From an uncultured Mycoplasmatota bacterium (GTDB lineage: Bacteria > Bacillota_I > Bacilli_A > RF39 > UBA660): DNA of 64,000 nucleotides. Below are positions 25,427-33,887 of the stretch, piece by piece. Each line of letters opens with the position of its first letter. Within the stretch, counting starts at the first letter, position 1. The notes beneath the pieces were generated by a model that was not told where the DNA came from, did no database searches, and worked only from the letters and a program-made list of their open reading frames with translations. The stretch is taken from positions 58,580 through 122,579 of the forward strand of contig CAMJBC010000007.1 in the NCBI GenBank assembly GCA_946403755.1. Direction: 5' to 3'. The translations under genes and the position numbers were made by a program.

Positions 25427-26833
25427 ATGTTGAAAGTTTATAACACGATAAGTCGTGAAAAAGAAGAATTTATTCCATTACATGGAAAGAATGTTGGTAT
25501 GTATGTCTGTGGACCTACTGTTTATGGTTATCCTCATTTAGGACATGCTAAAAGTTATATTAGTTTTGATACTATTTACAGGTATTTAAAATACTCTGGA
25601 TATAATGTAAAGTATGTTCAAAATATTACAGATGTTGGACATCTAGTAGGAGATGCTGATGAAGGAGAATCTAAGATCGAAAAACAAGCTAAGATTGAAC
25701 AAATAGATCCATATCAAATTGCATACAAATATGAAAAGGTATATTTCGATTGTATGGATAAATTAAATGTATTAAGACCAGATGTATCTTGTAGAGCAAC
25801 AGGTCACATTATTGAAATCATTGATATGGTTAAAACTTTAGTTGATAAAGGTTATGCTTATGTTACTAAAGAAAATAATGTTTATTTTGAAATAGATAAA
25901 TTTAAAGATTATGGTAAATTATCTAGAAGAAATATGGATGAAACAGTAAGTGGTGAAAGAATAGAAGTAGCTAGTGATAAAAAAAGACCAGAAGATTTTG
26001 CTTTATGGAAAGCTGCTGATAAAACTCACTTAATGAAATGGCCAAGTCCTTGGGGCGAAGGATATCCAGGATGGCATATTGAATGTTCAGTTATGTCTAA
26101 AAAGTATTTAGGAGATACTTTTGATATTCATGGTGGTGGTATGGATAATATATTCCCACATCATGAATGTGAAACTGCTCAAAGTGAATGTGCTAATGGA
26201 GTACAATTTGTAAAATATTTTATTCATAATAATCTAGTTACAGTTAATGGTCAAAAAATGGGTAAATCATTAGGAAACTTTATTACATTACCAGATTTAT
26301 TTGAAAAATTTGATCCAGTAATAGTAAGATTCTTTACATTATTATCTCATTATAGAAGACCAACTGATTTTGATGATGAGAAATTAAAAGAAGCAGAAAA
26401 GAGTTATCAAGGTGTAGTTAAATCACTTGCTAAAGCTATTAAAGGTGCATCAGATAAATATACTAAAGATGATGAAATAGAAGATATTAAAAATAAATTC
26501 ATTGAAGCAATGGATGATGATTTTAATACTAGTCTTGCTATTAGTTATATTTATGAAATAAGTAAACTTGCAAATAAAACAGATGATGCAAATAAATTAA
26601 GAGGAATAGTTGATTTCTTTGAAACTGTTGTTGAACCAATATTAGGTTTATCATTTAAAGAAGAAACTGCTGCTGATTCTAAAGAAGACGAATTAATGAA
26701 ATTAATTATTGAATTAAGAAAACAAGCTAGAGAAGAAAAAAGATATGATTTATCTGATGAAATAAGAGATAAGTTATCTGAAATAGGTATTACTCTTAAA
26801 GATTCAAGAGAAGGAACAACATATGAAAAATAA
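25427..26833 (+). CDS. cysS: Cysteinyl-tRNA synthetase
   Basis: A full-length 468-residue class I synthetase. It has the zinc Cys in CGPTVYGYPHLGHAKSY with the HIGH-like HLGHA, HIECSVMS and FPHHECETAQSE supplying more zinc ligands, the KMSKS loop as KMGKS near residue 284, and a C-terminal DALR-like helical region. It charges tRNA-Cys. The ribosome site is GAGGTGG. In Bacillus cysS follows gltX and cysE; here it stands alone. The terminator stem begins in the stop codon. Confidence 0.97.
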   Translation: MLKVYNTISREKEEFIPLHGKNVGMYVCGPTVYGYPHLGHAKSYISFDTIYRYLKYSGYNVKYVQNITDVGHLVGDADEGESKIEKQAKIEQIDPYQIAYKYEKVYFDCMDKLNVLRPDVSCRATGHIIEIIDMVKTLVDKGYAYVTKENNVYFEIDKFKDYGKLSRRNMDETVSGERIEVASDKKRPEDFALWKAADKTHLMKWPSPWGEGYPGWHIECSVMSKKYLGDTFDIHGGGMDNIFPHHECETAQSECANGVQFVKYFIHNNLVTVNGQKMGKSLGNFITLPDLFEKFDPVIVRFFTLLSHYRRPTDFDDEKLKEAEKSYQGVVKSLAKAIKGASDKYTKDDEIEDIKNKFIEAMDDDFNTSLAISYIYEISKLANKTDDANKLRGIVDFFETVVEPILGLSFKEETAADSKEDELMKLIIELRKQAREEKRYDLSDEIRDKLSEIGITLKDSREGTTYEK

Positions 26834-26858
26834 TTGGAGTTATCCAATTATTTTTTTT
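26829..26858 (+). terminator. cysS terminator
   Basis: A 10-bp stem AATAATTGGA/TCCAATTATT with GTTA loop and T8. The TAA stop is inside the left arm. Confidence 0.92.
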
Positions 26859-26861
26859 GTA

Positions 26862-26884
26862 ATAAAAAAGAGTCATTAGACTCT
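26862..26884 (-). terminator. Terminator of the DUF5684-like gene (minus strand)
   Basis: AGAGTC/GACTCT stem with a 4-base loop. Read on the minus strand it is followed by a T run, just past the stop of the minus-strand gene. Confidence 0.8.
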
Positions 26885-26886
26885 AA

Positions 26887-27453
26887 TTAGTTAGCCCATT
26901 CAGGTTTAACTTTGCTATCTCCACCAGGACCTACATATTCAGATTTACCAAAGGCAAGAATACCCATAAAGATTGGATTTAATAATACTAATCCAACAGT
27001 AAATCCAGCATCATGTCCAAATGATAATGATAGTTTATGTAAAATTAAAATTCTTATTACTAATGAAGCAATAGCACCAACAAAAGGAACCATTGGAGCA
27101 AAAGCAGAAATTAATCCCATATAACCAGGATATCCACTAACTTCTGATAATACATATATGTTATAATATGGAACCCATCCAGCCCAAGGATTCTTATGAT
27201 TTGCTTTACCAAATATTTTCATAGTAACAATACCATTATAAATATATAATACTAGGATTGTTCCAAGGAAAATTCCTAAAAATGCAAAAACGAAAGCAAA
27301 TACAGCAGCAGCACCACCACCAGAATCAAGTTCATCCAAAAAATCTGGTATATCTAGTTCATCATCATATCCTGTAGTTGTATAAGTGTCACCATCATTG
27401 AAACTATCAAGATTGTAATCACTTGTTACAGAAAAACCATCACCTAAATTCAT
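26887..27453 (-). CDS. DUF5684-like membrane protein
   Basis: 188 residues. An acidic Ser/Thr/Asp-rich N-terminal part (about 1-45) is followed by about four membrane helices. The loop FGKANHKNPWAGWVPYYNIYVLSEVSG and the GFTVGLVLLNPIFMGILAFGKSEY segment match DUF5684-type proteins found in many low-GC genomes. The function of the family is unknown. AGGAGG is 8 bases before the ATG. It is convergent with cysS and divergent from the VanY-fold gene. Confidence 0.75.
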   Translation of the reverse strand: MNLGDGFSVTSDYNLDSFNDGDTYTTTGYDDELDIPDFLDELDSGGGAAAVFAFVFAFLGIFLGTILVLYIYNGIVTMKIFGKANHKNPWAGWVPYYNIYVLSEVSGYPGYMGLISAFAPMVPFVGAIASLVIRILILHKLSLSFGHDAGFTVGLVLLNPIFMGILAFGKSEYVGPGGDSKVKPEWAN

Positions 27454-27499
27454 ATTTACGTCCTCCTTTATAATAATTCTATCATAAATGTTTATAGAA

Positions 27500-27528
27500 T
27501 TGTATAAAAAATGATAATTTGATAAAAT
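27500..27528 (+). promoter_or_regulatory. Promoter of the VanY-fold gene and yvcK
   Basis: TTGTAT, a 17-bp spacer and TAAAAT with TGA before it, 18 bases before ATG 27547. Confidence 0.7.
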
Positions 27529-27546
27529 AGTTATAGGTGAAGAATA

Positions 27547-28485
27547 ATGGTTGTAAAGAAATTTAATTATTATAGATTTACTATGTTTATTCTAATAATA
27601 GGATTAATTATATTTGGAGTAGTTAAATATACTAATAAAAAGAAATATGAAGAATCTTATGAATATAAATTATTAACACTTGGCTATGAAAAAGAAGAAG
27701 TTGATACTTTACAAGATAAATTATCTAAAGAAGAATTAGATAAAATACTAAAAATGAAATATGATGAAAATATAGATAATTTTACTAAAGAAAAATATTT
27801 TATATTTGATAATTTAGAAGAATATTTAGAATATAAAAAAGAAAATAAAAAAACTGAATATAATAAAATAGTTGCTATTATAAATACTGGCGCTAATATT
27901 GAATGGACTGAAGAAGAAAGAGAGTCAGACATTACTAAAGATGAATTAATGATAGTCAATAGAATTTATTCATTAGGAGAATATGAACCAGAGGATTTAG
28001 TTGATATACCATCTAAATTTGCATATAGTGGTGTTAAATTAAGTGCAAGTATAGTAGGACCTTTAGAAGATTTAATTACAGATGCTAAATCAAATGGTTA
28101 TACAATAGTAGTATCATCTGGATATAGATCTTATAAAACTCAAGAGAGTATTTATAATAATTATGAAAGATCTCATGGTACTAGAGAAGCAGATAACGTA
28201 GTAGCAAGACCAGGGCATTCTGAATATCAAACAGGTTTAACTTTAGATTTTGATATTTATGGTGGATATACTGGAGAAAAATTAGAAAGTGAAGCATATC
28301 AATGGTTAATAAATAATGCTAAAAATTATGGCTTTGTTTTAAGACATACTAAAGAAAAAGAAGATTTAACATTATATAGTGCATCTTCTTGGAAATTTAG
28401 ATATGTTGGAGAAGAAGCAGCAGAAAAAATGAGTAATGAAAACTTATGTTTTGAAGAATACTATGCTTATTATGTTAGGGGGTAA
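27547..28485 (+). CDS. VanY/LdcB-fold protein lacking zinc ligands (probable pseudoenzyme)
   Basis: 312 residues: one N-terminal membrane anchor (about 10-27), a helical linker, then a D,D-carboxypeptidase domain (about 150-312) with VVSSGYRSYKTQESIYNN and SWKFRYVGEEAAEKM. In active members the signature SxHxxGxxxD and the EPWH box carry two His zinc ligands and a catalytic Glu. Here these read SEYQTGLTLD (Tyr227 for His; Asp234 kept) and SSWK (no Glu, Lys283 for His). The fold should bind wall peptides but cannot hold zinc in the usual way. It is followed 2 bases later by yvcK, suggesting a joint role in wall control. Confidence 0.85.
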   Translation: MVVKKFNYYRFTMFILIIGLIIFGVVKYTNKKKYEESYEYKLLTLGYEKEEVDTLQDKLSKEELDKILKMKYDENIDNFTKEKYFIFDNLEEYLEYKKENKKTEYNKIVAIINTGANIEWTEEERESDITKDELMIVNRIYSLGEYEPEDLVDIPSKFAYSGVKLSASIVGPLEDLITDAKSNGYTIVVSSGYRSYKTQESIYNNYERSHGTREADNVVARPGHSEYQTGLTLDFDIYGGYTGEKLESEAYQWLINNAKNYGFVLRHTKEKEDLTLYSASSWKFRYVGEEAAEKMSNENLCFEEYYAYYVRG

Positions 28486-28487
28486 TT

Positions 28488-29429
28488 ATGAATAACAAAA
28501 TAGTAGTATTAGGTGGTGGAACTGGACAATCAGTATTATTAGGTGGACTTAAAAAGTTTCCATTTGATATCACAGCTGTAGTTAGTGTATGTGATGATGG
28601 TGGTTCTACAGGAAAAATTAGAAGAGATTTTAGTATACCAGCAATGGGAGATTTAAGAAGGGTAATTATAGCTTTATCAGATACAGATGAAATAATAGAT
28701 AAACTATGTAATTATCGTTTTAAGACTGGTATTGATTTTGAAGGGCATACTGTTGGAAATATACTTCTTACTGCATTAACAGAAATATGTGGAAGCATGT
28801 CTGAAGGTGTTAAACAATTAGATAACATTTTAGATATGAAAGGTAAAGTATTACCATTTACTGATGATGATGATGTAACTCTAATGGGTGAAATGGAAGA
28901 TGGAAGTATTGTCGAAGGCGAACACAATATAACTGAATCAGAAAAAAAGATTAAAAGAGTTTTTTATAAAAAGAAACCTAAAATCAATAAAGAAGTTATT
29001 AAAGCAATAAAAGAAGCTGATGCTATTGTACTTAGTATGGGTAGTGTATTTACAAGTATCATTCCAAACTTAATAAGTGATAAAGTACAAAAGGCAATAG
29101 ATGAAAGTAATGCTAAAATAATTTATGTATGTAATTTATTTACTCAACCAGGTGAAACAGATGACTTTAAAGTAAGTGATCATGTTAATCTATTAAATAG
29201 CTATTTAGGTAAGAGAAAAATAGATTATGTTATTACTAATAGTGAAAAAGTATCTAAATCAATAATTAAAAAATATAGAACTTTAGAACAAAAAGATTTA
29301 GTAGAGACAGATGCTAAGAAAATAAAAGCTAAATTAATAGAAAAACCATTATTAACAATGGAAGGTGAATATTTAAGACATGATGCTGTTAAAATAGGCC
29401 TAGAACTAATGAATATTTTGATAAAATAG
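28488..29429 (+). CDS. yvcK: YvcK/GlmR-type gluconeogenesis and wall precursor factor
   Basis: 313 residues of the CofD-like YvcK fold: IVVLGGGTGQSVLLGGL at the N-terminus, VSVCDDGGSTGKIRRDF, MGDLRRVIIALSD and GHTVGNILLTAL. In Bacillus this UDP-GlcNAc-binding protein stimulates GlmS and keeps wall synthesis going on gluconeogenic carbon. The usual neighbours rapZ (yvcJ) and whiA are absent; it is instead coupled to a VanY-fold gene, with an AGGGGG ribosome site at the junction. Confidence 0.93.
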   Translation: MNNKIVVLGGGTGQSVLLGGLKKFPFDITAVVSVCDDGGSTGKIRRDFSIPAMGDLRRVIIALSDTDEIIDKLCNYRFKTGIDFEGHTVGNILLTALTEICGSMSEGVKQLDNILDMKGKVLPFTDDDDVTLMGEMEDGSIVEGEHNITESEKKIKRVFYKKKPKINKEVIKAIKEADAIVLSMGSVFTSIIPNLISDKVQKAIDESNAKIIYVCNLFTQPGETDDFKVSDHVNLLNSYLGKRKIDYVITNSEKVSKSIIKKYRTLEQKDLVETDAKKIKAKLIEKPLLTMEGEYLRHDAVKIGLELMNILIK

Positions 29430-29436
29430 TAGTTTT

Positions 29437-29494
29437 CACTTGACTTAATCAGGTTTTATATGTTAATATTTATATGCTTGATTAATTTCAAGTG
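29437..29494. repeat. Imperfect inverted repeat upstream of tRNA-Ala
   Basis: CACTTGACTTAATCA (29437-29451) pairs almost fully with TGATTAATTTCAAGTG (29479-29494) around a 27-base AT-rich loop. It may be an operator or a leader hairpin. Confidence 0.5.
29440..29469 (+). promoter_or_regulatory. Probable tRNA-Ala promoter inside an inverted repeat
   Basis: TTGACT, an 18-bp spacer and TAATAT with TGT before it. The -35 lies in the left arm of the 29437-29494 inverted repeat. Confidence 0.45.
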
Positions 29495-29504
29495 CCTACC
29501 TAGT

Positions 29505-29581
29505 GGGGAATTAGCTCAGTTGGCTAGAGCATCTGCCTTGCACGCAGGAGGTCGCGGGTTCAAGTCCCACATTCTCCACCA
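29505..29581 (+). tRNA. tRNA-Ala (anticodon TGC)
   Basis: A 77-base cloverleaf with encoded CCA. The anticodon loop CTTGCAC gives TGC, and the acceptor stem GGGGAAT/ATTCTCC contains the G3-U70 wobble that marks tRNA-Ala. The D loop has the normal GG and the T loop is TTCAAGT. The T stem GCGGG/CCCAC has an unpaired C50-A64, which is odd. A terminator follows at 29592. Confidence 0.96.
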
Positions 29582-29591
29582 TTAGAATATT

Positions 29592-29616
29592 AAGTCTGTG
29601 AAAGCAGACTTTTTTA
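29592..29616 (+). terminator. tRNA-Ala terminator
   Basis: Stem AAGTCTG/CAGACTT with a 6-base loop and T run. Confidence 0.85.
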
Positions 29617-29631
29617 TTTGCAAAAAACCAA

Positions 29632-29660
29632 TTGTTTATAATAATCTTTTATAGTATAAT
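29632..29660 (+). promoter_or_regulatory. Promoter of the CPBP protease gene
   Basis: TTGTTT, a 17-bp spacer and TATAAT, 57 bases upstream of ATG 29717. Confidence 0.65.
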
Positions 29661-29716
29661 AATATTATCATAATAGAGTAGTGTAACTCTAAAAGTAATA
29701 GAAAGAGGTGAACTAA

Positions 29717-31282
29717 ATGTCTCATAAGAAAGGAAAGAAAAACGAAACTGTTAAAGTAGAAAAAAAAGAAGAAAAAATTGAAGCTATTGAAGTAAAAGAA
29801 GTAAAAGCATCTAAATCATCTAGTAAAAGAAAAAGCATATTTGTTTATTTCTTAATGATGCTTGGAGTATTTGCTTTATTAGATATAGCTATGATGTTTA
29901 TAACTTCAGATTTATTCAATATGGTTTCATATTATAAATATGGTAAAGAAATCATATCAGAATTATTTTATGCAATATTAGTTTTAGTAGTAATGTTACT
30001 ATTTAAAAATGCATATGTATTTACAACAAAGCAGGAGAGATTAACAAGGGCTCTTGTTATAGCAGCTCCATTATTAATGTTTTCAACAATTACATTAATA
30101 ATAAATGTTGTAGATTTATCTTTAAATAACCCTACAGTTATGACAACACAAAATATTATAAGTTTATTAATTTTCTGTTTATTAATTGGCATAACTGAAG
30201 AATTCCTATGTAGAGGATGGTTGCAAAATGAATTTTTAGAAAGATATGGAGATACTAAAAAGAATGTAATTACATCAATTATATTAGCATCATTTATATT
30301 TGGTATAATGCATATATTTAATGTAGTTACAACATCTCAAAATATATTTGAAACATTATTACAAATAATTAATGCAATGTCATTAGGCTTCTTATTAGGT
30401 ACATTATATTATAAAACAAGAAACATTTGGGCAGTAATAATTCTACATGGTTTTTATGATTTCTCTATAATGTTAGGAGAATTAGCTATGGTAAAAGATT
30501 GTACTTATGGTGTAGCTACTCCTAAAATAATTGCTATTAGTAGTTTATCAGTATTTATGCTTAGTGCATTCTGGTTATTAAGTGCTGCTTTAATCTTAAA
30601 GAGATGCAATTTCCCAGATGTAAAAGCAGATTTATCTCGTAGTAAATTAAGAGATTTCTATCTACTTGTTTTACCATTATTAGCATTTACATTTATATTT
30701 AGTGTAATTCCATTTGAAAACATGGTAGATGATTTTAATGATTATTATATTTGCTATCATTATGATCAAATAAGTTTAGATAAGAATTATACATTACATA
30801 CACCAGTATATGATAAATATACTATTAAACATGATTCTTCTAAATCATCTTATGTTATTAATGATGATAAAGTAAATGAAGTAATTTCTATTGGTAACTA
30901 TAATTTTGAATTATTCTTAAAAGATGGAATGGCAGTAATTAAAAATGTTAATACTGGAGTAGAATCAAAATTACATGATGATCTTACATATGATTTAATT
31001 GTAATTGAAAATGAAGATAATTACTTTATAGCAATAGTAACAATGGATAAAAATGGTAATGAAAATGTATATATTAGTGACTTTATGACAAAAGATAATT
31101 TGTCTAATGCAGATAGTTATGTAACTACAGTTGCTGAATCTATGAGAAGATTAGATTTACCAGAAGTTGATATGTTAAGATATCTTACTTATGAAGGTAA
31201 TGATGAAAAATATCCAGCATTTACATCTTCAGATCATGACTTATTTGTAATTGTAGATAATGAATTATTTATGGTAAAGTAA
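29717..31282 (+). CDS. CPBP-family (Abi/CAAX) intramembrane protease with a C-terminal extra domain
   Basis: 521 residues. A Lys/Glu-rich cytosolic tail (1-40) leads into about eight membrane helices. The protease motifs are TEEFLCRGWL (EExxxR, near 157-162), FIFGIMH (FxxxH) and ILHGFYDF (HxxxD). After the last membrane helix (about residue 325) comes a domain of about 190 residues, probably outside, with no family I recognise. CPBP proteins in Gram-positives process or protect against peptides, including bacteriocins; the substrate here is unknown. The ribosome site is AGAGGTG. Confidence 0.85.
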   Translation: MSHKKGKKNETVKVEKKEEKIEAIEVKEVKASKSSSKRKSIFVYFLMMLGVFALLDIAMMFITSDLFNMVSYYKYGKEIISELFYAILVLVVMLLFKNAYVFTTKQERLTRALVIAAPLLMFSTITLIINVVDLSLNNPTVMTTQNIISLLIFCLLIGITEEFLCRGWLQNEFLERYGDTKKNVITSIILASFIFGIMHIFNVVTTSQNIFETLLQIINAMSLGFLLGTLYYKTRNIWAVIILHGFYDFSIMLGELAMVKDCTYGVATPKIIAISSLSVFMLSAFWLLSAALILKRCNFPDVKADLSRSKLRDFYLLVLPLLAFTFIFSVIPFENMVDDFNDYYICYHYDQISLDKNYTLHTPVYDKYTIKHDSSKSSYVINDDKVNEVISIGNYNFELFLKDGMAVIKNVNTGVESKLHDDLTYDLIVIENEDNYFIAIVTMDKNGNENVYISDFMTKDNLSNADSYVTTVAESMRRLDLPEVDMLRYLTYEGNDEKYPAFTSSDHDLFVIVDNELFMVK

Positions 31283-31284
31283 TA

Positions 31285-31311
31285 AAAAGCTGAATTTAAT
31301 TCAGTTTTTTT
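31285..31311 (+). terminator. Terminator after the CPBP gene
   Basis: CTGAA/TTCAG stem extended by A-T pairs, followed by T7. Confidence 0.75.
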
Positions 31312-31325
31312 ATTTATATTAAATA

Positions 31326-31334
31326 TGATATAAT
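31326..31334 (+). promoter_or_regulatory. Extended -10 promoter of the gene at 31356
   Basis: TGA-TATAAT. The -35 position falls in the preceding terminator T run. Confidence 0.55.
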
Positions 31335-31355
31335 CTAAATATAGAGAGGTATCAT

Positions 31356-32081
31356 ATGATAGAAAAAAGAAAGAAAAGTGCAAAGTTTTTAGCAAACTTT
31401 CAAATAGTACCAATAATATTTAGTTTAGTTTTTTGTGGAATCGTATTGTATATGTTTCCAAGTATGAATAATTATGATATAAGAATTACTCCTCGTAGTT
31501 TTGTTTCCAATTATCAAACATCTCAGTGCTATGATGATTATTGCTATATAATATATTATAAAGATTATAATGATACTACTAATAGTTGTAGAATGCTAAC
31601 AACTGATACATCAGCAAGTGATTTAAAAGTTAAAAAGACAAAAGTATATTATAAAGAAGATACATGTTATTTTACACCAATTGATTTAAGCAACATAAAT
31701 TCATTTGTTTTTTTTGAATTATTATTCTTTTTGCCACCGCTTTTAGTACTTATTGCATCTATTAGAACAAAGAAAGAGAATATGAATATATATAAAACAT
31801 TAGAGTACTTTGAAAGTCATACACCAACATTATTTAGCCATGTTAAGTGTTATTCTAAGCGAAATGTTTCTTCTAATGAAGAATTTCATCATAAAATCAA
31901 AGTAGAATTAGATTTGCCAGGACATGGATTAACAACATTAGAAAGAAGAATAACATCTCATAAAGGATTAATTGAAGAAGTAAGTGTATTGATAGATTTA
32001 AATGATATAAGTATGTTTTATATAACAGATATTCCAATTAGCGAAAGTGAATTAGAATCATTTAAAGAAAATAAAAACTGA
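31356..32081 (+). CDS. Unknown two-helix membrane protein with Cys-containing outer loop
   Basis: 241 residues, not recognised. The first helix is near 17-35 and the second near 118-138. Between them is an outer loop of about 80 residues with four Cys (QCYDDYC, NSCRML, DTCYF), which could form disulfides. The C-terminal 100 residues are cytosolic, with HHKIKVELDLPGHGLTTLERRI. The layout recalls small transmembrane sensors or regulators. It is monocistronic, with its TGA stop inside a terminator shared with rnjA. Confidence 0.65.
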   Translation: MIEKRKKSAKFLANFQIVPIIFSLVFCGIVLYMFPSMNNYDIRITPRSFVSNYQTSQCYDDYCYIIYYKDYNDTTNSCRMLTTDTSASDLKVKKTKVYYKEDTCYFTPIDLSNINSFVFFELLFFLPPLLVLIASIRTKKENMNIYKTLEYFESHTPTLFSHVKCYSKRNVSSNEEFHHKIKVELDLPGHGLTTLERRITSHKGLIEEVSVLIDLNDISMFYITDIPISESELESFKENKN

Positions 32082-32098
32082 AGATAACTTCAGTTTTT
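32073..32098. terminator. Shared terminator between the gene at 31356 and rnjA
   Basis: An 11-bp stem AAAAACTGAAG/CTTCAGTTTTT with ATAA loop. The A and T flanks work in both directions. Confidence 0.85.
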
Positions 32099-33765
32099 TA
32101 TTTACTTAATATCATTGGAATAATAATAGGTCTTCTACCAGTTAATTCAATAACATATGCATTTAATTCAAGAATAATTCTATTCTTTAAATCAGTTAAA
32201 CTAAAATTAGGTTTATCAAGTTCTTGATTAATTATTTCACTTGATTTATCTTGAATCTTTTTAATTAACTCTTGATTATCATTTACTACTACAAAACCTC
32301 TTGTAGTAATATTTGGTTCTATTAACATTTTTTTATTTTTAACATCTAAATTTAATATAGCTACTAGAACACCATCAGTTGACATTATTTTTCTATCCTT
32401 AATAATAGAAACACCAACATCACCAATTCTATTACCATCAACATATACTTCATTAATTGGAATTGATCCTTTTCTATAAACTTTACCATCTTTCATAGCA
32501 AGAACATCACCATTTTTATTAATGAATGTATTTTCTTCTTTAACACCACATTGAACTGCTAAAGCTGCATGAGATAATAACATTCTATATTCACCATGCA
32601 TAGGCATAAAATATTCTGGTTTAACAAGTCTTAATAATAGTTTTAGTTCTTCTTGTCTTGCATGTCCACTAGTATGAACATTTGAATCACTTGCATTTGT
32701 ATAAACTTTAGCGCCTTTTAAATATAATTTATTAATAGTTCTATTAATAGATAAAGCATTACCTGGAATAGGTGAAGAAGAGAAGATTACAACATCATCT
32801 GGAAGTAGTGTAATACTTTTATCATTTCCATTAGCTATTCTAGAAAGAGCAGCTAAAGGTTCACCTTGAGAACCAGTACATAATAAACAAACTTGAGATG
32901 GTTCTAATTTATTAGCCTCTTCACTACTTATAAATATATCTTCATCTTTAATATATCCACATTCAATAGCAATACCAATATTAGTACTCATACTTCTACC
33001 AAATGTTGCTATTTTTCTATGATTTTCTTTACATGTTTGAACTATATGAGTAAGTCTATATATATTACTTGCAAATGTAGCAAGAATAATTCTAGAATTT
33101 TTATTTTCTGAAAATATTTCTCCTAAAGCTTCATCAACAACAGATTCACTATTAGAAAAACCAGGTAATAAAGCATTAGTAGAATCACTCATTAATACAG
33201 TAACACCTTTATTACCAATTTCAGCTATTTTTCCTAAATTAGCCACAGGTCCAATAGGAGTTAAGTCAAACTTAAAATCTCCAGTTTCAACAATAGTTCC
33301 ATTTACAGTAGTAATAGCCATTCCAAATGAATCTGGAATAGAGTGAGTCGTTGTAAAGAATTCAATATCAAAATGTTTTGTTTTAATATGTAAATCTTCA
33401 TTAACAGTTACCATTTTAGGAGAACTAATATTTCTCTCACTTAATTTATTTAAAATTAATTTTTCTGCAACTTTTGGTGTATAAATTGTTGGTATATTAA
33501 TACTTTGTAATAAGAAAGGTATACCACCAATATGATCTTCATGACCATGGGTAATAATTAAACCTTTAATTTTATCTTGCATATTTTTTAATTGATTAAA
33601 ATCTGCAAGTACATAGTCTATTCCCATAAGATTATCTTCAGGGAACATAACACCACAATCTATAATAAATAATTCATCTTCATGCATAACAACATACATG
33701 TTTTTACCAACTTCACCAAGGCCACCCAAAGCACAAAGCAAAGTTTCTTTGTCATTACTTTTCAT
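32098..33765 (-). CDS. rnjA: Ribonuclease J
   Basis: About 555 residues. The beta-CASP metallo-beta-lactamase core has ALGGLGEVGKNMYVV, THGHEDHIGGIPFL (HxHxDH metal motif), SDSTNALLPGFS, LLCTGSQGEPLAAL and SGHARQEELKLLL; a C-terminal oligomer domain ends in GRRPIIIPMIL. RNase J is the 5'-to-3' exo/endoribonuclease central to mRNA decay and rRNA maturation in Gram-positives. Two ATGs occur 9 bases apart; the first is too close to GAAAGGA, so 33765 is preferred. Confidence 0.96.
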   Translation of the reverse strand: MKSNDKETLLCALGGLGEVGKNMYVVMHEDELFIIDCGVMFPEDNLMGIDYVLADFNQLKNMQDKIKGLIITHGHEDHIGGIPFLLQSINIPTIYTPKVAEKLILNKLSERNISSPKMVTVNEDLHIKTKHFDIEFFTTTHSIPDSFGMAITTVNGTIVETGDFKFDLTPIGPVANLGKIAEIGNKGVTVLMSDSTNALLPGFSNSESVVDEALGEIFSENKNSRIILATFASNIYRLTHIVQTCKENHRKIATFGRSMSTNIGIAIECGYIKDEDIFISSEEANKLEPSQVCLLCTGSQGEPLAALSRIANGNDKSITLLPDDVVIFSSSPIPGNALSINRTINKLYLKGAKVYTNASDSNVHTSGHARQEELKLLLRLVKPEYFMPMHGEYRMLLSHAALAVQCGVKEENTFINKNGDVLAMKDGKVYRKGSIPINEVYVDGNRIGDVGVSIIKDRKIMSTDGVLVAILNLDVKNKKMLIEPNITTRGFVVVNDNQELIKKIQDKSSEIINQELDKPNFSLTDLKNRIILELNAYVIELTGRRPIIIPMILSK

Positions 33766-33806
33766 TAATCTCATTTCCTTTCAAAAAAGTTAAATCAGTG
33801 CCTATC

Positions 33807-33835
33807 ATTATAGCAAAAAGTTTGATATTTGTCAA
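33807..33835 (-). promoter_or_regulatory. rnjA promoter (consensus)
   Basis: On the minus strand a perfect TTGACA, 17-bp spacer and perfect TATAAT with TGC before it. This is the best sigma-A match noted in the window. Confidence 0.88.
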
Positions 33836-33850
33836 AATACTAGTTATAAT
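33822..33850 (+). promoter_or_regulatory. Promoter of the MazG-like/ftsY operon, overlapping the rnjA promoter
   Basis: TTGATA, a 17-bp spacer and TATAAT. Its -35 and spacer share 14 bp with the rnjA promoter on the other strand, so both cannot be occupied at once. Confidence 0.75.
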
Positions 33851-33887
33851 TATTATTGAAATAGTTTTGTATTGAAGGGGAAAGAAG

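Noticed and set aside
25371..25427. T-box leader for cysS
   Set aside because: Only 26 bases separate the -10 box from the start codon, too little for a T-box.
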